From positions 124,001 to 188,000 of the forward strand of contig NZ_CP091716.1 of NCBI RefSeq assembly GCF_022009635.1: a stretch of DNA of 64,000 bases. The letters are read 5' to 3'. Made by a program: the position numbers and the translations under genes. The stretch comes from Variovorax paradoxus (lineage in GTDB: Bacteria > Pseudomonadota > Gammaproteobacteria > Burkholderiales > Burkholderiaceae_C). The notes under the pieces were generated by a model. The model ran no database searches, had not been told where the DNA came from, and worked only from the letters and a program-made list of their open reading frames with translations. This document shows, piece by piece, positions 34,445 to 43,938 of this stretch (its first letter is position 1; every line of letters begins with the position of its first letter).

Positions 34445-35548
34445 TCAGGCCAGTGCCGGATAGTCCGTGTAGCCCTTGGCGCCGCCGCCGTACATGGTGG
34501 CCTTGTCGAGCTCGTTCAGCGGTGCGTTCTCGCGCAGGCGGCGAACCAGGTCGGGGTTCGAGATGAAGGGCTTGCCGAAGGCCACGAGGTCGTCGCCTTC
34601 CTTCAGCGCTTCTTCGGCCAGCGGGCGGTCGTAGCCGTTGTTGACCATCCATGCGCCCTTGCCGCCGGCTTCGCGGTAGGCGGCCTTGAGGGCTTCGTAG
34701 TCGAAGGGGCGGTCTTCGATTTCGCGCGGGCCGCCGGTGGCGCCTTCGATGATGTGGATGTAGGCCAGGTTGAGCTGCGCGAGCTGTTTCACCACGTAGG
34801 TGAACAGGGGCTGCGGGTCGCTGTCGTGCGCGTCGTTGGCGGGCGTGACGGGCGACAGGCGGATGCCGGTCTTGCCGCCGCCGACCGCGTCGACCACGGC
34901 GCGGGTGGTCTCCAGCAGCAGGCGGGCGCGGTTCTCGATGCTGCCGCCGTAGTCGTCGGTGCGCTTGTTGCTGCCGTCCTTCAGGAACTGGTCGAGCAGG
35001 TAGCCGTTGGCGCCGTGCACTTCCACGCCGTCGAAGCCGGCGGTCTCGACCGCGCTGCGTGCGGCCACCGCGTAGGCGTGCACGATGCCGGGCAGTTCGC
35101 CGGCGTCGAGCGCGCGCGGCTCGGAGGTCTCGACGAAGGTCGGCACACCGTCCTTGATGAGCACGGTCTTGGTCTTGGCGGTGATGGCCGAAGGTGCCAC
35201 GGGCTTGCCGCCACCGGGTTGCAGTTCGGTGTGCGAGACGCGGCCCACGTGCCACAGCTGCACGACGATCTTGCCGCCCTTGGCGTGCACGGCGTCGGTC
35301 ACGCGCTTCCAGGCGTCGAGCTGTTCGGTGCCGTAGAGGCCGGGCACGTCGGAGTAGCCCTGGCCCTGGTGGCTGATGGCGGTGGCCTCGGTGATCAGCA
35401 GGCCGGCACTGGCGCGCTGGGCGTAGTAGGTGGCCGCGATGTCGGGCGGAATGGCATTGGGCGAGCGATTGCGCGTCAGCGGCGCCATCACGATGCGGTT
35501 GGCGAGCTTCAGGTCGCCGGCCTGGACGGGGTCGAAGAGGGTGGACAT
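34445..35548 (-). CDS. nemA: old yellow enzyme family alkene reductase (NemA-like)
   Basis: 367-residue FMN-dependent TIM-barrel ene-reductase. Visible: the N-terminal LANRIVMAPLTRNRS, QLWHVGRVSH, the substrate-binding pair HGANGYLLDQF, the catalytic NKRTDDYGGSIENRARLLLE and the C-terminal FGKPFISNPDLVRRL. Family members reduce N-ethylmaleimide, nitro-esters and enones with NAD(P)H. It is a single gene; no regulator is adjacent. Confidence 0.93.
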   Translation of the reverse strand: MSTLFDPVQAGDLKLANRIVMAPLTRNRSPNAIPPDIAATYYAQRASAGLLITEATAISHQGQGYSDVPGLYGTEQLDAWKRVTDAVHAKGGKIVVQLWHVGRVSHTELQPGGGKPVAPSAITAKTKTVLIKDGVPTFVETSEPRALDAGELPGIVHAYAVAARSAVETAGFDGVEVHGANGYLLDQFLKDGSNKRTDDYGGSIENRARLLLETTRAVVDAVGGGKTGIRLSPVTPANDAHDSDPQPLFTYVVKQLAQLNLAYIHIIEGATGGPREIEDRPFDYEALKAAYREAGGKGAWMVNNGYDRPLAEEALKEGDDLVAFGKPFISNPDLVRRLRENAPLNELDKATMYGGGAKGYTDYPALA

Positions 35549-35633
35549 CGTGCGATCAAAGGCAAAGTTGAAACAGGCGCAAGGCTAAGCGCCCGGACTC
35601 AACCCTGCTGCCGTACGGTTGTCCGGATTGATG

Positions 35634-37442
35634 CTATGCAAGCAGCGCCAGCAACGCCGGGCTCGCGCGCAGCGGCATGGCGAGCAGGATCTGCCCCATG
35701 CCCTTGCCCAGCGGGTCGTTGCGCAGCGAAGCCATGCCGCCGCCGCCCAGCGCTTGCTCGCAGACGAAGTTGAAGGCGCCGATGCCCGGCACCTCGTATC
35801 GAGTGACGCGGCCCTTGACGAGATGCGCCAGCCAGTCGGCCACGCGTGCCTCGGTGAGCTGCTCGCGCAGCAGCGGGAGCAGGGCGGGGTGGCGCGCGAT
35901 GACGCCGATGTTCGAGGTGTCGCCCTTGTCGCCGCTGCGGGCCCAGGCCAGGCGCAGCAGGGGTACTTCGACCGTGTCCTGCGATGGCGTCGTCGTCGTT
36001 TGTTCGGCTCTGGCAGCCTGTGGGATGGGTACGAAGGGTGACGAGGGAGTTTCCGTGCGAGGCACGTCGATGCGCTCGCCATTGATGGTCACGCTCGCCT
36101 CGACCAGCGACTTGTCGAGCAGGAACGCGTACTGCCGTATCGACGGCGACACCGATGCGCGTCCGCCGCCCGCGCCCGTGGTGCCCGGAGCCCACGAGGT
36201 GCCGGCTGGCGCCACTTCGCGCGCGAACAGCTCCAGCGCGTCCTTGCGCGAATGCGTCACCGCGAGCCGCAGCACCGCCTCGCGCGTCTGCAGGGCCTGC
36301 GCATGCGGGCCGTAGCACGACTCCGCGCCCAGCACCTCGAGATGCGTCGCGCTGTAGGGACCGAAGCCGTTCCGCGCGAACAGCGTGCCGGTGCGCGAGA
36401 GGATCGCCTCGCCGGTGCGCCGGGCCTTGGCCACCGCGTCGAAGCCCACGATGGTGAGCTGCGCCGCCGTCTTGAAGCCATCGACGTAGGTGGCGCTGAC
36501 CTTGTAGCTGGCGGTCGGCGCATGGCCGCGCGCGCCGTGCACGCGCACCCGGTGCTCGCCGGCCTGTTCGATGCGCACCTGTGTGAAGTCGGCCACCACG
36601 TCGGGCAGCAGGTAGGCGGCGGGGTCGCCGATTTCGTAGAGCATCTGCTCGCCGACGACGGCGGGCGTGAGCTTGCCGCCGGTGCCCGCGGGCTTGGTCA
36701 CGACGAAGCTGCCGTCGGCGCCGCATTCGACGATGGGGTAGCCGATGTTCGGCCAGTCGGGCACCGTGTCCCAGTCGGTGTGCAGGCCGCCGGTGGCCTG
36801 GCAGCCGCATTCGATGATGTGACCGGCGAGGCTGCCGGCCGCGAGCAGATCGAAGTCGTCCGGCTGCCATTTGAATTCGTGCATCAGCACGCCGAGCGTG
36901 ACGGCCGAATCGACGCAGCGGCCGGTGATGACCACCTGCGCGCCCGCGTCGAGCGCGGCCTGTATCGGCCCTGCGCCGAGGTAGGCGTTGGCTGTGAGCA
37001 CGCGTTCGGGCAGCGCGGCGCCGCTCTGCAGTTCGCGCACGGGCGGCTGCGACTGGCGCAGCTGGGGCAGCAGGGGCGACACGTCGTCGCCGCTCACCAC
37101 GGCGATCTTCAGCGACACGCCTTGCTCCGCCGCGAGCGCGGCCAGTGCGTCGGCGCAGCCTTGCGGGTTCACGCCGCCCGCGTTGCTCACCACGCGGATG
37201 CCCTGTTTCACGACATCCTTCAGCACCGCCTTCATCGCCACCGAGACGAAGTCGGTCGCATAGCCCAGCTCGGGCTTCTTGAGCCTCGCTCCCGCAAGGA
37301 TGGACATGGTGAGTTCGGCGAGGTAGTCGAACACGAGGTAGTCGATCTGTCCGCTCTTCACGAGCTGCGGCGCGCCGACGCTGCTGTCGCCCCAGAAGCC
37401 GGATGCGCCGCCGATGCGGACGGTGCGTTGGTTGTCGTTCAT
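35634..37442 (-). CDS. AtuA family acyclic terpene utilisation protein (DUF1446)
   Basis: 602 residues. The large N-terminal AtuA domain (about 8-450) has IGGASGFWGDS, FDYLAELTMSIL, VSNAGGVNPQGC, GRCVDSAVTL and ECGCQATGG; a C-terminal domain (about 490-602) has WARSGDKGDTSNIGV. Length matches Pseudomonas AtuA (about 590). AtuA is needed for citronellol/geraniol-type terpene catabolism but its reaction is not known. Its ATG overlaps the enoyl-CoA hydratase stop by ATGA. The carboxylase and dehydrogenase genes usually nearby are absent. Confidence 0.9.
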   Translation of the reverse strand: MNDNQRTVRIGGASGFWGDSSVGAPQLVKSGQIDYLVFDYLAELTMSILAGARLKKPELGYATDFVSVAMKAVLKDVVKQGIRVVSNAGGVNPQGCADALAALAAEQGVSLKIAVVSGDDVSPLLPQLRQSQPPVRELQSGAALPERVLTANAYLGAGPIQAALDAGAQVVITGRCVDSAVTLGVLMHEFKWQPDDFDLLAAGSLAGHIIECGCQATGGLHTDWDTVPDWPNIGYPIVECGADGSFVVTKPAGTGGKLTPAVVGEQMLYEIGDPAAYLLPDVVADFTQVRIEQAGEHRVRVHGARGHAPTASYKVSATYVDGFKTAAQLTIVGFDAVAKARRTGEAILSRTGTLFARNGFGPYSATHLEVLGAESCYGPHAQALQTREAVLRLAVTHSRKDALELFAREVAPAGTSWAPGTTGAGGGRASVSPSIRQYAFLLDKSLVEASVTINGERIDVPRTETPSSPFVPIPQAARAEQTTTTPSQDTVEVPLLRLAWARSGDKGDTSNIGVIARHPALLPLLREQLTEARVADWLAHLVKGRVTRYEVPGIGAFNFVCEQALGGGGMASLRNDPLGKGMGQILLAMPLRASPALLALLA

Positions 37443-38221
37443 CGGCCGCTCCACTGTGGCTTGCGTTTCTCGCGGAAGGCGAGCTGTCCTTCGGCGGCGT
37501 CCTCGGTCAGTGCGAAGAGGCCGATCTGGCTTTCGGTGAAGGCCATCGATTCCTCGAAGGCCATCGCCTCGATCTTCTTCATGGTGTACAGGCCGCGCCG
37601 GATGGCGGCGGGCGACTTGTCGAGCATGCGGCCGAGCAGCCAGTCGAGGCTTTCGTCGACGTCGTCGCTCACGCGGTTGACGAGCCCGAGTTCGAGCGCC
37701 TGCGCGGCAGTGACGGGCTCGCCGGTGATGCACATCTCGGCCAGCACGCGGCGCGGCAACAGGCCGCCGAGCACGCTGAGCACCTGAGCGGGGAAGAGGC
37801 CGACCTTCACCTCGGGCAGGCCGAACACGGCCTGGCTGCTGGCCACGGCCATGTCGCACATCGCCATGATCCCCATGCCGCCGGCCATGCAGGCGCCGTT
37901 GACGCGTGCGATCAGCGGCACGGTGGATTGGCGGGCCTGGCGGAACAGGTTGGCGAAGCCTTGGTAGGGCGCGGCGTAGTCGAACTTGAAGGAGGTGCCG
38001 CTCTGCAGGTCGGCGCCGGCGCAGAAGGCGCGCGTGCCGGCACCGGTGATGACCACGGCGCGAACCGCGCCGTCGTCGTTGGCGCGGCGAAGGGCATCGC
38101 CCAGGCCGGCGAGCACGGCGGCGCTGATGGCGTTGCGGCGCTCTTCGCGGTCGATGGTGAGCCACATGACGGGCCCGCGCATCTCTTCGCGCAGTTCGGT
38201 GGGGGGAGGGGTTTCGGACAT
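37439..38221 (-). CDS. enoyl-CoA hydratase/isomerase family protein
   Basis: 260 residues of crotonase fold: oxyanion-hole segments AFCAGADLQSG and NGACMAGGMGIMAMCDM, and the C-terminal KRKPQWSG typical of the family. In the second loop the usual catalytic glutamates are not obvious at both positions (LPEVKVGLFPA carries one). It probably hydrates a branched or isoprenoid enoyl-CoA given the coupled AtuA gene, which is inference. Confidence 0.9.
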   Translation of the reverse strand: MSETPPPTELREEMRGPVMWLTIDREERRNAISAAVLAGLGDALRRANDDGAVRAVVITGAGTRAFCAGADLQSGTSFKFDYAAPYQGFANLFRQARQSTVPLIARVNGACMAGGMGIMAMCDMAVASSQAVFGLPEVKVGLFPAQVLSVLGGLLPRRVLAEMCITGEPVTAAQALELGLVNRVSDDVDESLDWLLGRMLDKSPAAIRRGLYTMKKIEAMAFEESMAFTESQIGLFALTEDAAEGQLAFREKRKPQWSGR

Positions 38222-38286
38222 GGCGCGATGGGTTCCTTCGTCGGTGCTTCGGTCTTCTTGCGAAGCGGTCCCCCGAGCGTGACCCG

Positions 38287-38311
38287 AAAAAAAAGCCGCG
38301 ACATGCGGCTT
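38287..38311 (-). terminator. rho-independent terminator of the GST gene
   Basis: On the minus strand, AAGCCGC-ATGTC-GCGGCTT followed by eight T bases; it lies 69 bases after the glutathione transferase stop. Confidence 0.85.
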
Positions 38312-38379
38312 GTGGCTGAAGCGGGCCGGGTTTTCCCTGAGGGTCGCCCGGCCGTCTTGCTGCTTCTGCTGGCTTCGGC

Positions 38380-38988
38380 TTACTTCAGCAGGCCTTCAGC
38401 CTTCATTGCTTCCTGCACCGCGGGGCGGGCGCCGACGCGTGCGTGCCAGGCCAGCAGGTTGGGGTAGCCGGAGATGTCCACGCCGGTGGGCTTGCTCCAG
38501 TTGGTGACGGTGAACAGGTAGCCGTCGGCCACGCTGAAGGTGTCGCCCATCAGGTATTGCTTGCTGGCGAGTTCGCTGTCGAGCCACTTGAAGCGCGAAG
38601 CCAGCTTGTCCTTGGCGATGGTCTTGGCTTCTTCCGGCATGGCCGGGTTGAACAGCGGGCTGAAGCCCTTGTGGATTTCCGTGCCGATGAAGGTCAGCCA
38701 CTCTTGCAGGCGATAGCGCTGCATGGTGCCGGAGGCCGGTGCGAGGTTCTTGGTGGGCGCCAGGTCGGCGATGTACTGCAGGATGGCTGGGCCTTCGCGC
38801 AGGCGGGTGCCGTCGTCGAGTTCGAGCATCGGCACGTAGCCCAGCGGGTTGATGCCGTAGTAGTCGGTGCCGTCTTGCAGCTTGTGGCTCTTGGTGCTGG
38901 CCAGCACGGGTTCGAAGGCGAGGCCGGCTTCGTGCATCGCGATGTGGGGAGACAGCGAGCAGGCGCCCGGCGAGTAGTACAGCTTCAT
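38380..38988 (-). CDS. glutathione S-transferase, beta class
   Basis: 202 residues. N-terminal thioredoxin-fold domain with YYSPGACSLSPH: Cys10 and His15 are the signature residues of bacterial beta-class GSTs; GYVPMLELDDG holds the cis-proline and REGPAILQYIAD follows. The helical C-terminal domain is complete. It conjugates or reduces electrophiles with glutathione. Single gene with its own terminator. Confidence 0.93.
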   Translation of the reverse strand: MKLYYSPGACSLSPHIAMHEAGLAFEPVLASTKSHKLQDGTDYYGINPLGYVPMLELDDGTRLREGPAILQYIADLAPTKNLAPASGTMQRYRLQEWLTFIGTEIHKGFSPLFNPAMPEEAKTIAKDKLASRFKWLDSELASKQYLMGDTFSVADGYLFTVTNWSKPTGVDISGYPNLLAWHARVGARPAVQEAMKAEGLLK

Positions 38989-39172
38989 TCGAAATAACTC
39001 CAATGGTTTGGCGAGGTGTGATTCTTCTGGGAGACCACGGCGGATGCTAGCGGGTTTGGCGGCATCGCGTTTTTGTCCTACGGCGGCTCGCGCGAGGCGA
39101 CTATCGGGCACCGCGGCGGCCGTTTCTAAGCTCCCTGACGCGGTGGGCAAGGCCCTGCCGAAGGAGTCTTGA

Positions 39173-39358
39173 ATGTTGAAGTACGCGATCATTTTTGCCG
39201 TCATCTCGCTGGTGGCGGGTCTGCTGGGCTTCGGCGGCGTGGCTGCCGGCGCGGCCGGCATTGCCAAGCTGCTGTTCGGCCTGTTCCTGGTGCTGGCCGT
39301 GCTGTTCGTGGTGCTGGCCGCCCTGGGGGTGGGCGCCGTGAAGAAAGCGCTGGACTGA
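39173..39358 (+). CDS. DUF1328 (UPF0391) small membrane protein
   Basis: 61 residues with two membrane helices separated by [14 protein letters not shown], matching the UPF0391/YtjA-type family found near stress genes in proteobacteria. Ribosome site AAGGAG at 39161-39166. Function unknown; often stress-induced. About 160 bases before the transglutaminase-like gene. Confidence 0.9.
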   Translation: MLKYAIIFAVISLVAGLLGFGGVAAGAAGIAKLLFGLFLVLAVLFVVLAALGVGAVKKALD

Positions 39359-39518
39359 CCGATGCTGCGCAACAAACCCCGGTGGCCGCAGGCGCGGTCG
39401 CTGGGCTGGCTTCTGCAGAGTCCGGCGCATCGCGTGCTGCGAGTGCTGCTCGTGACGCAGGCCCACTGGCAATTGCCTGAACACCGTTCGCGTCGACGAC
39501 GCACCTGAAGAGAAGCTC

Positions 39519-40406
39519 ATGCACATCTCCCACATCGACGCGCAGCTCGACTACGAGGTCGCCGCGCCGGCGCACATGCTGCTCAACATCGAGGCGGCGC
39601 GCTCGGGCGGGCAGGCTGTTGTCAGCGAGGCGCTGAGCATCGAGCCGCCGACCGAGATGCAGGTGTTCTGCGACGAGTCGAGCGGCAATCGCTTCATCCG
39701 CTTCGACGCCAGGCCGGGGTCGCTGAAGATCAGCTACAAGGCCACGGTGCAGCGTGCCCATGTGCAGGTGCCGACCGATCTGCGCGAGGTGCCGGTGAGC
39801 GAGGTGCCCGACGAAGTGCTGCACTACATGATGCCGACGCGCTACTGCGAGTCGGACCTGATGTCGCGTTGCGCGCAGCAGCTCTTCGGCGATCTGCCGC
39901 CGGGCATCGGCCGCGTGCAGGCGATCGTCGACTGGATCCACGAAAGCATTGCCTACGAGCCGGGCAGCAGCGACTCGACCACCACCGCGCGCGAGGTGTT
40001 CGTGGAACGTGCCGGCGTGTGCCGCGACTTCGCGCACCTGGGCATCACCTTCTGCCGCGCGCTCAACATTCCGGCGCGGCTGGTGGTGGGCTATGTGTGG
40101 TTCGACGAACCGCCGCAGGATTTTCATGCCGTGTTCGAAGCCTGGCTCGGCGGGCAGTGGGTGCTGTTCGACGCCACGCGCATGGCGCCTGTCGACCGTC
40201 TGGTGCGCGTGGGCACCGGGCGCGATGCGAAGGACGTGGCTTTCTGCACGATCTTCGGCAACGTGCGCATGACCGACAAGAAGCTGGTGATCCGCGAACT
40301 GCAGGACGAAAGCCTCGCGCCGTCGAAGGCGCCGCCGCCCACGGGCACGCTGGTGGGCATCGAGAAGCCCGTGCCGGTGGTGCAGGTGGCTGAAGTGACG
40401 GGCTGA
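39519..40406 (+). CDS. transglutaminase-like cysteine peptidase family protein
   Basis: 295 residues. An N-terminal beta-sandwich (1-~110) precedes the papain-like core with triad C168 (RAGVCRDFAH), H203 (DFHAVFEAWL) and D218 (FDATR). Bacterial members are proteases or peptide ligases, and none has a signal peptide here, so it is probably cytoplasmic. The last 35 residues are proline-rich. Substrate unknown. Confidence 0.88.
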   Translation: MHISHIDAQLDYEVAAPAHMLLNIEAARSGGQAVVSEALSIEPPTEMQVFCDESSGNRFIRFDARPGSLKISYKATVQRAHVQVPTDLREVPVSEVPDEVLHYMMPTRYCESDLMSRCAQQLFGDLPPGIGRVQAIVDWIHESIAYEPGSSDSTTTAREVFVERAGVCRDFAHLGITFCRALNIPARLVVGYVWFDEPPQDFHAVFEAWLGGQWVLFDATRMAPVDRLVRVGTGRDAKDVAFCTIFGNVRMTDKKLVIRELQDESLAPSKAPPPTGTLVGIEKPVPVVQVAEVTG

Positions 40407-40418
40407 CGCGGCTTGTTT

Positions 40419-40435
40419 GCTATCAAATAGATAGC
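40419..40435. repeat. Comamonadaceae-type short inverted repeat
   Basis: GCTATC-AAATA-GATAGC, a perfect 6-bp hairpin in the gap before mnmG. It shares its layout with the copy at 9548-9564. Confidence 0.6.
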
Positions 40436-40581
40436 GAACTTGTCAATTGCCGTGGGCCTTCGAGACTGATTTGGCATGGCCCTCTAGCTTGTCCACACAA
40501 CGGGCGCGAGGCGGCACCGGCGATTAAAATTGGTGCCCCCTTTTGCGCCGCGCACGCGTCAGTTGTGCGCCCCCATTTCAA

Positions 40582-42531
40582 ATGCTGTACCCCGAAGAAT
40601 TCGACGTGATCGTCGTCGGCGGTGGCCATGCCGGCACCGAAGCCGCGCTCGCCGCCGCGCGCATGGGCGCCAAGACGCTGCTGCTCTCCCACAACATCGA
40701 AACGCTGGGCCAGATGAGCTGCAACCCCTCGATCGGCGGCATCGGCAAGGGCCACCTGGTGAAGGAAGTCGATGCGCTCGGCGGCGCGATGGCGATTGCC
40801 ACCGATGAAGCCGGCATCCAGTTTCGCATCCTCAATTCGAGCAAGGGCCCAGCCGTGCGTGCGACGCGTGCGCAAGCCGACCGCGTGCTCTACAAGGCGG
40901 CTATTCGCCATCGCCTGGAGAACCAGCCGAACCTGAGCCTGTTCCAGCAGGCGGTCGACGACCTGATGGTGGAGGGCGACCGCGTGGTCGGCGCCGTCAC
41001 GCAGGTGGGCATTGCTTTCCGCGCGCGCACCGTGGTGCTGACGGCGGGGACTTTCCTCGACGGCCGCATCCATGTCGGGCTGGACAACTACCAGGCCGGG
41101 CGAGCGGGCGATCCGCCGGCGGTGAGCCTGTCGGCGCGGCTCAAGGAACTGAAGCTGCCGCAGGGCCGCCTCAAGACCGGCACGCCGCCGCGTCTCGACG
41201 GCCGCAGCATCGATTTTTCGAAATGCACCGAGCAGCCGGGCGACGGCATGCCGGGCGGGGCAGGGCCGATGCCAGTGTTCAGCTTCATGGGCCGCACGGA
41301 CATGCATCCGCGGCAGATGCCCTGCTGGATCACCCATACGAATGCGCGCACGCACGAGATCATCCGTTCGGGCTTCGACCGCAGCCCGATGTTCACCGGC
41401 AAGATCGACGGCGTGGGTCCGCGCTACTGCCCGAGCGTGGAAGACAAGATCAACCGCTTCGCCGACAAGGAGAGCCACCAGATCTTCCTGGAGCCCGAAG
41501 GCCTGACGACGAACGAGTACTACCCGAACGGGATCTCGACCAGCCTGCCGTTCGACATCCAGTACCAACTGGTGCGCTCGATGCCTGGCCTGGAGAACGC
41601 GCACATCCTGCGTCCGGGCTACGCCATCGAGTACGACTACTTCGATCCGCGCGAACTCAAGAGCAGCTTCGAGACCCGTTCGGTCAAGGGCCTGTTCTTT
41701 GCGGGACAGATCAACGGCACGACCGGCTATGAAGAGGCGGCGGCTCAGGGTCTGTTTGCCGGCATCAATGCCGCGCTGCAATGCCGGGGCGAAGAAGCCT
41801 GGCTGCCGCGCCGGGACGAAGCCTATCTGGGCGTGCTCGTCGATGATCTGATCACCAAGGGCGTGACCGAGCCTTACCGCATGTTCACCAGCCGCGCGGA
41901 GTTCCGCCTGCAGCTGCGTGAAGACAACGCCGACATGCGCCTGACCGAAGCCGGCCGCAAGCTGGGCCTGGTGGACGATGCACGCTGGGATGCATTCAGC
42001 CGCAAGCGCGATGCTGTTTCACGTGAAACAGAGCGGCTCAAGTCGATCTGGGTAAACCCACGAAACCTGCCGGCTTCCGAGTCCGAGCGGGTGCTGGGCA
42101 AGGTCATCGACCATGAGTACAACCTGGCCGATCTGCTGCGCCGGCCCGATGTGAACTACGAAACGCTGATGTCGCTCGACGGCAGCAAGTACGCCGCTCC
42201 GGTGGCCTTGAGCGAAACCGAGATCGAGCAGATCGAGATTTCGGCCAAGTACTCCGGTTACATCGAACGCCAGCACGACGAGGTAGAGCGTGCCGCGCAC
42301 TTTGAGAACCTGAAGCTGCCGGCCGATTTTGACTACGGGCAGGTCAAGGCGCTGAGTTTCGAAGTAAGGCAGAAGCTGGACAAACACCGCCCAGAGACGC
42401 TGGGCCTGGCCTCGCGCATCTCCGGGGTGACGCCCGCCGCCATTTCGCTCCTGATGATCCATCTGCGCAAGGGTGGTCACAAGGCCTTTTCTCGCGATGC
42501 GGCCACCACCACGGAAGCGGCCGTGGAATGA
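40582..42531 (+). CDS. mnmG: tRNA uridine-5-carboxymethylaminomethyl(34) synthesis enzyme MnmG
   Basis: 649 residues. FAD-binding [10 protein letters not shown] at the N-terminus, the family block [32 protein letters not shown], and the C-terminal helical domain. With MnmE it modifies the wobble uridine of several tRNAs. The ATG at 40582 was chosen by homology; the frame is open to 40543. A perfect parS site lies inside the gene. The stop overlaps rsmG by ATGA. The order mnmG-rsmG-parA-parB is typical of origin-proximal DNA. Confidence 0.97.
   Translation: MLYPEEFDVIVVGGGHAGTEAALAAARMGAKTLLLSHNIETLGQMSCNPSIGGIGKGHLVKEVDALGGAMAIATDEAGIQFRILNSSKGPAVRATRAQADRVLYKAAIRHRLENQPNLSLFQQAVDDLMVEGDRVVGAVTQVGIAFRARTVVLTAGTFLDGRIHVGLDNYQAGRAGDPPAVSLSARLKELKLPQGRLKTGTPPRLDGRSIDFSKCTEQPGDGMPGGAGPMPVFSFMGRTDMHPRQMPCWITHTNARTHEIIRSGFDRSPMFTGKIDGVGPRYCPSVEDKINRFADKESHQIFLEPEGLTTNEYYPNGISTSLPFDIQYQLVRSMPGLENAHILRPGYAIEYDYFDPRELKSSFETRSVKGLFFAGQINGTTGYEEAAAQGLFAGINAALQCRGEEAWLPRRDEAYLGVLVDDLITKGVTEPYRMFTSRAEFRLQLREDNADMRLTEAGRKLGLVDDARWDAFSRKRDAVSRETERLKSIWVNPRNLPASESERVLGKVIDHEYNLADLLRRPDVNYETLMSLDGSKYAAPVALSETEIEQIEISAKYSGYIERQHDEVERAAHFENLKLPADFDYGQVKALSFEVRQKLDKHRPETLGLASRISGVTPAAISLLMIHLRKGGHKAFSRDAATTTEAAVE
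42015..42030. promoter_or_regulatory. parS site (perfect), inside mnmG
   Basis: TGTTTCACGTGAAACA, the exact 16-bp palindrome bound by ParB, within the codons of mnmG. parA and parB lie 2-4 kb downstream. Confidence 0.93.
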
Positions 42532-43169
42532 CGGCACCTATCGATACGCTGCGCGCTGGCGCAGCAGCCATGGGCGTGGCCTTGTCCGACCAGCAGGGCG
42601 AGCAGCTGTTGGCCTATGGCACCTTGATGCTCAAGTGGAACAAGGTCTACAACCTGACCGCGTTGCGCGATCCGGCGAGCGTGCTCACGCACCATTTGCT
42701 CGACAGCCTGGCCGCGATCGCGCCGCTGCAGCGTGAGTGGGCAGGGAAGGGCAAGCTGCTGGATGTGGGCTCGGGCGGCGGATTGCCCGGTGTTGTGATC
42801 GCCATCATGCGGCCCGACATCGACGTGAGCTGCCTCGATGCCGTGGCCAAGAAGGCCGCGTTCGTCCAACAAGTGGCGGCTGAACTGGAGTTGCCGAACC
42901 TGCGCGGGCTGCATGCCCGGGTCGAGTCGCTCACAGGCAGCTATGACGTCATCAGCTCCCGCGCTTTCGCTTCGCTGCCCGATTTCTTCAATGGCTCAGT
43001 GCATCTGCTGGCGCCCGGCGCCGTCTGGCTTGCGATGAAGGGTAAAGTGCCGGCCGACGAACTCGCGGCTTTGCCGAAGGGCGTCGCAGTGTTTCACGTG
43101 GAACAACTGACGGTTCCCGGCCTGGGTGCAGAGCGTTGCATCGTCTGGGCCCGCAACGAATCCGCCTGA
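42528..43169 (+). CDS. rsmG: 16S rRNA (guanine(527)-N7)-methyltransferase RsmG
   Basis: 213 residues, Rossmann methyltransferase: [17 protein letters not shown] is the SAM-binding loop, [12 protein letters not shown] a family motif, and [14 protein letters not shown] near the N-terminus is characteristic. It methylates G527 of 16S rRNA. Coupled to mnmG by ATGA overlap. A near-perfect parS lies near the 3' end. Confidence 0.96.
   Translation: MTAPIDTLRAGAAAMGVALSDQQGEQLLAYGTLMLKWNKVYNLTALRDPASVLTHHLLDSLAAIAPLQREWAGKGKLLDVGSGGGLPGVVIAIMRPDIDVSCLDAVAKKAAFVQQVAAELELPNLRGLHARVESLTGSYDVISSRAFASLPDFFNGSVHLLAPGAVWLAMKGKVPADELAALPKGVAVFHVEQLTVPGLGAERCIVWARNESA
43090..43105. promoter_or_regulatory. 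parS-like site with one mismatch, inside rsmG
   Basis: TGTTTCACGTGGAACA differs from the parS palindrome at a single base, 1075 bases after the perfect site. Confidence 0.75.
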
Positions 43170-43308
43170 CCAGGCGTCTCGATTCACGAAAAGAAGCACC
43201 GGTGCCGGCAAAAGCCGGCGCCGGAACGGCCTTCACGGCGTCGTGCTCGCTTAGACTCGATGCCTCCCCTCTGGTCTCTCTCCGGCTCGCTTTTTCGAGG
43301 CAAAACCC

Positions 43309-43923
43309 ATGTTCGGCATCGCTGACTACGGCGCATTCGTCGCCGCCATCGTCCTCTTCCTCCTGATTCCCGGCCCGGGCAACCTGGCGCTGATCACCTC
43401 GACCAGCAAAGGCGGAATCCGTGGCGGACTGGCAGCGACCACCGGCGTGATCCTGGGCGACCAATGCCTGATGTGGGCTGCGGTGGCCGGCGTGTCGGCC
43501 GTGCTGGCTGCTTACCCGGCCGCGTTCAAGGCTGTGCAGTGGCTGGGCGCTGTGTACCTGGGCTGGCTGGGCCTCAAGATGCTGCTCGCCAAGCCCGGCT
43601 CGGCACCCATCCTGAACATCAAGCCCAGCCACTTCATGCGCCAGGCCTTCACCATCACCTTGCTGAACCCCAAGGCGATCGTGTTCTACATGGCCTTCTT
43701 TCCGCTGTTCGTGGACCCGGCCCGTCACCAAGGCCTGATCACTTTCGGCGCAATGGCCGTCACCATTGCCGCACTGACCTTCCTGTACGGCCTGACCTCG
43801 ACGTTGCTCACGCACTTCCTGGCCGAGCGCATCCGTGCCAATCCCCGGATTTCGGGCACGCTCGAGAAGCTCGCCGGCACCTTCCTGATCGCCTTCGGCG
43901 TCAAGCTCGCAATTTCCCGCTGA
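43309..43923 (+). CDS. LysE/RhtB family amino acid exporter
   Basis: 204 residues, six membrane helices. The N-terminal IPGPGNLALITSTSKGG is the LysE/RhtB signature. Exports an amino acid or homoserine lactone-type compound; substrate not predictable. It is inserted between rsmG and parA, 15 bases before parA, so it may be co-transcribed. Confidence 0.9.
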   Translation: MFGIADYGAFVAAIVLFLLIPGPGNLALITSTSKGGIRGGLAATTGVILGDQCLMWAAVAGVSAVLAAYPAAFKAVQWLGAVYLGWLGLKMLLAKPGSAPILNIKPSHFMRQAFTITLLNPKAIVFYMAFFPLFVDPARHQGLITFGAMAVTIAALTFLYGLTSTLLTHFLAERIRANPRISGTLEKLAGTFLIAFGVKLAISR

Positions 43924-43938
43924 TCCTCCCGCACAGAC

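Noticed and set aside
39362..39508. A 48-codon frame between DUF1328 and the transglutaminase-like gene
   Set aside because: No ribosome site, arginine-rich unstructured sequence and no conservation that can be judged; not reported as a gene.
40407..40581. The gap before mnmG as a possible origin, as in E. coli
   Set aside because: It contains no DnaA boxes or AT-rich unwinding stretch; only a short family repeat was seen.
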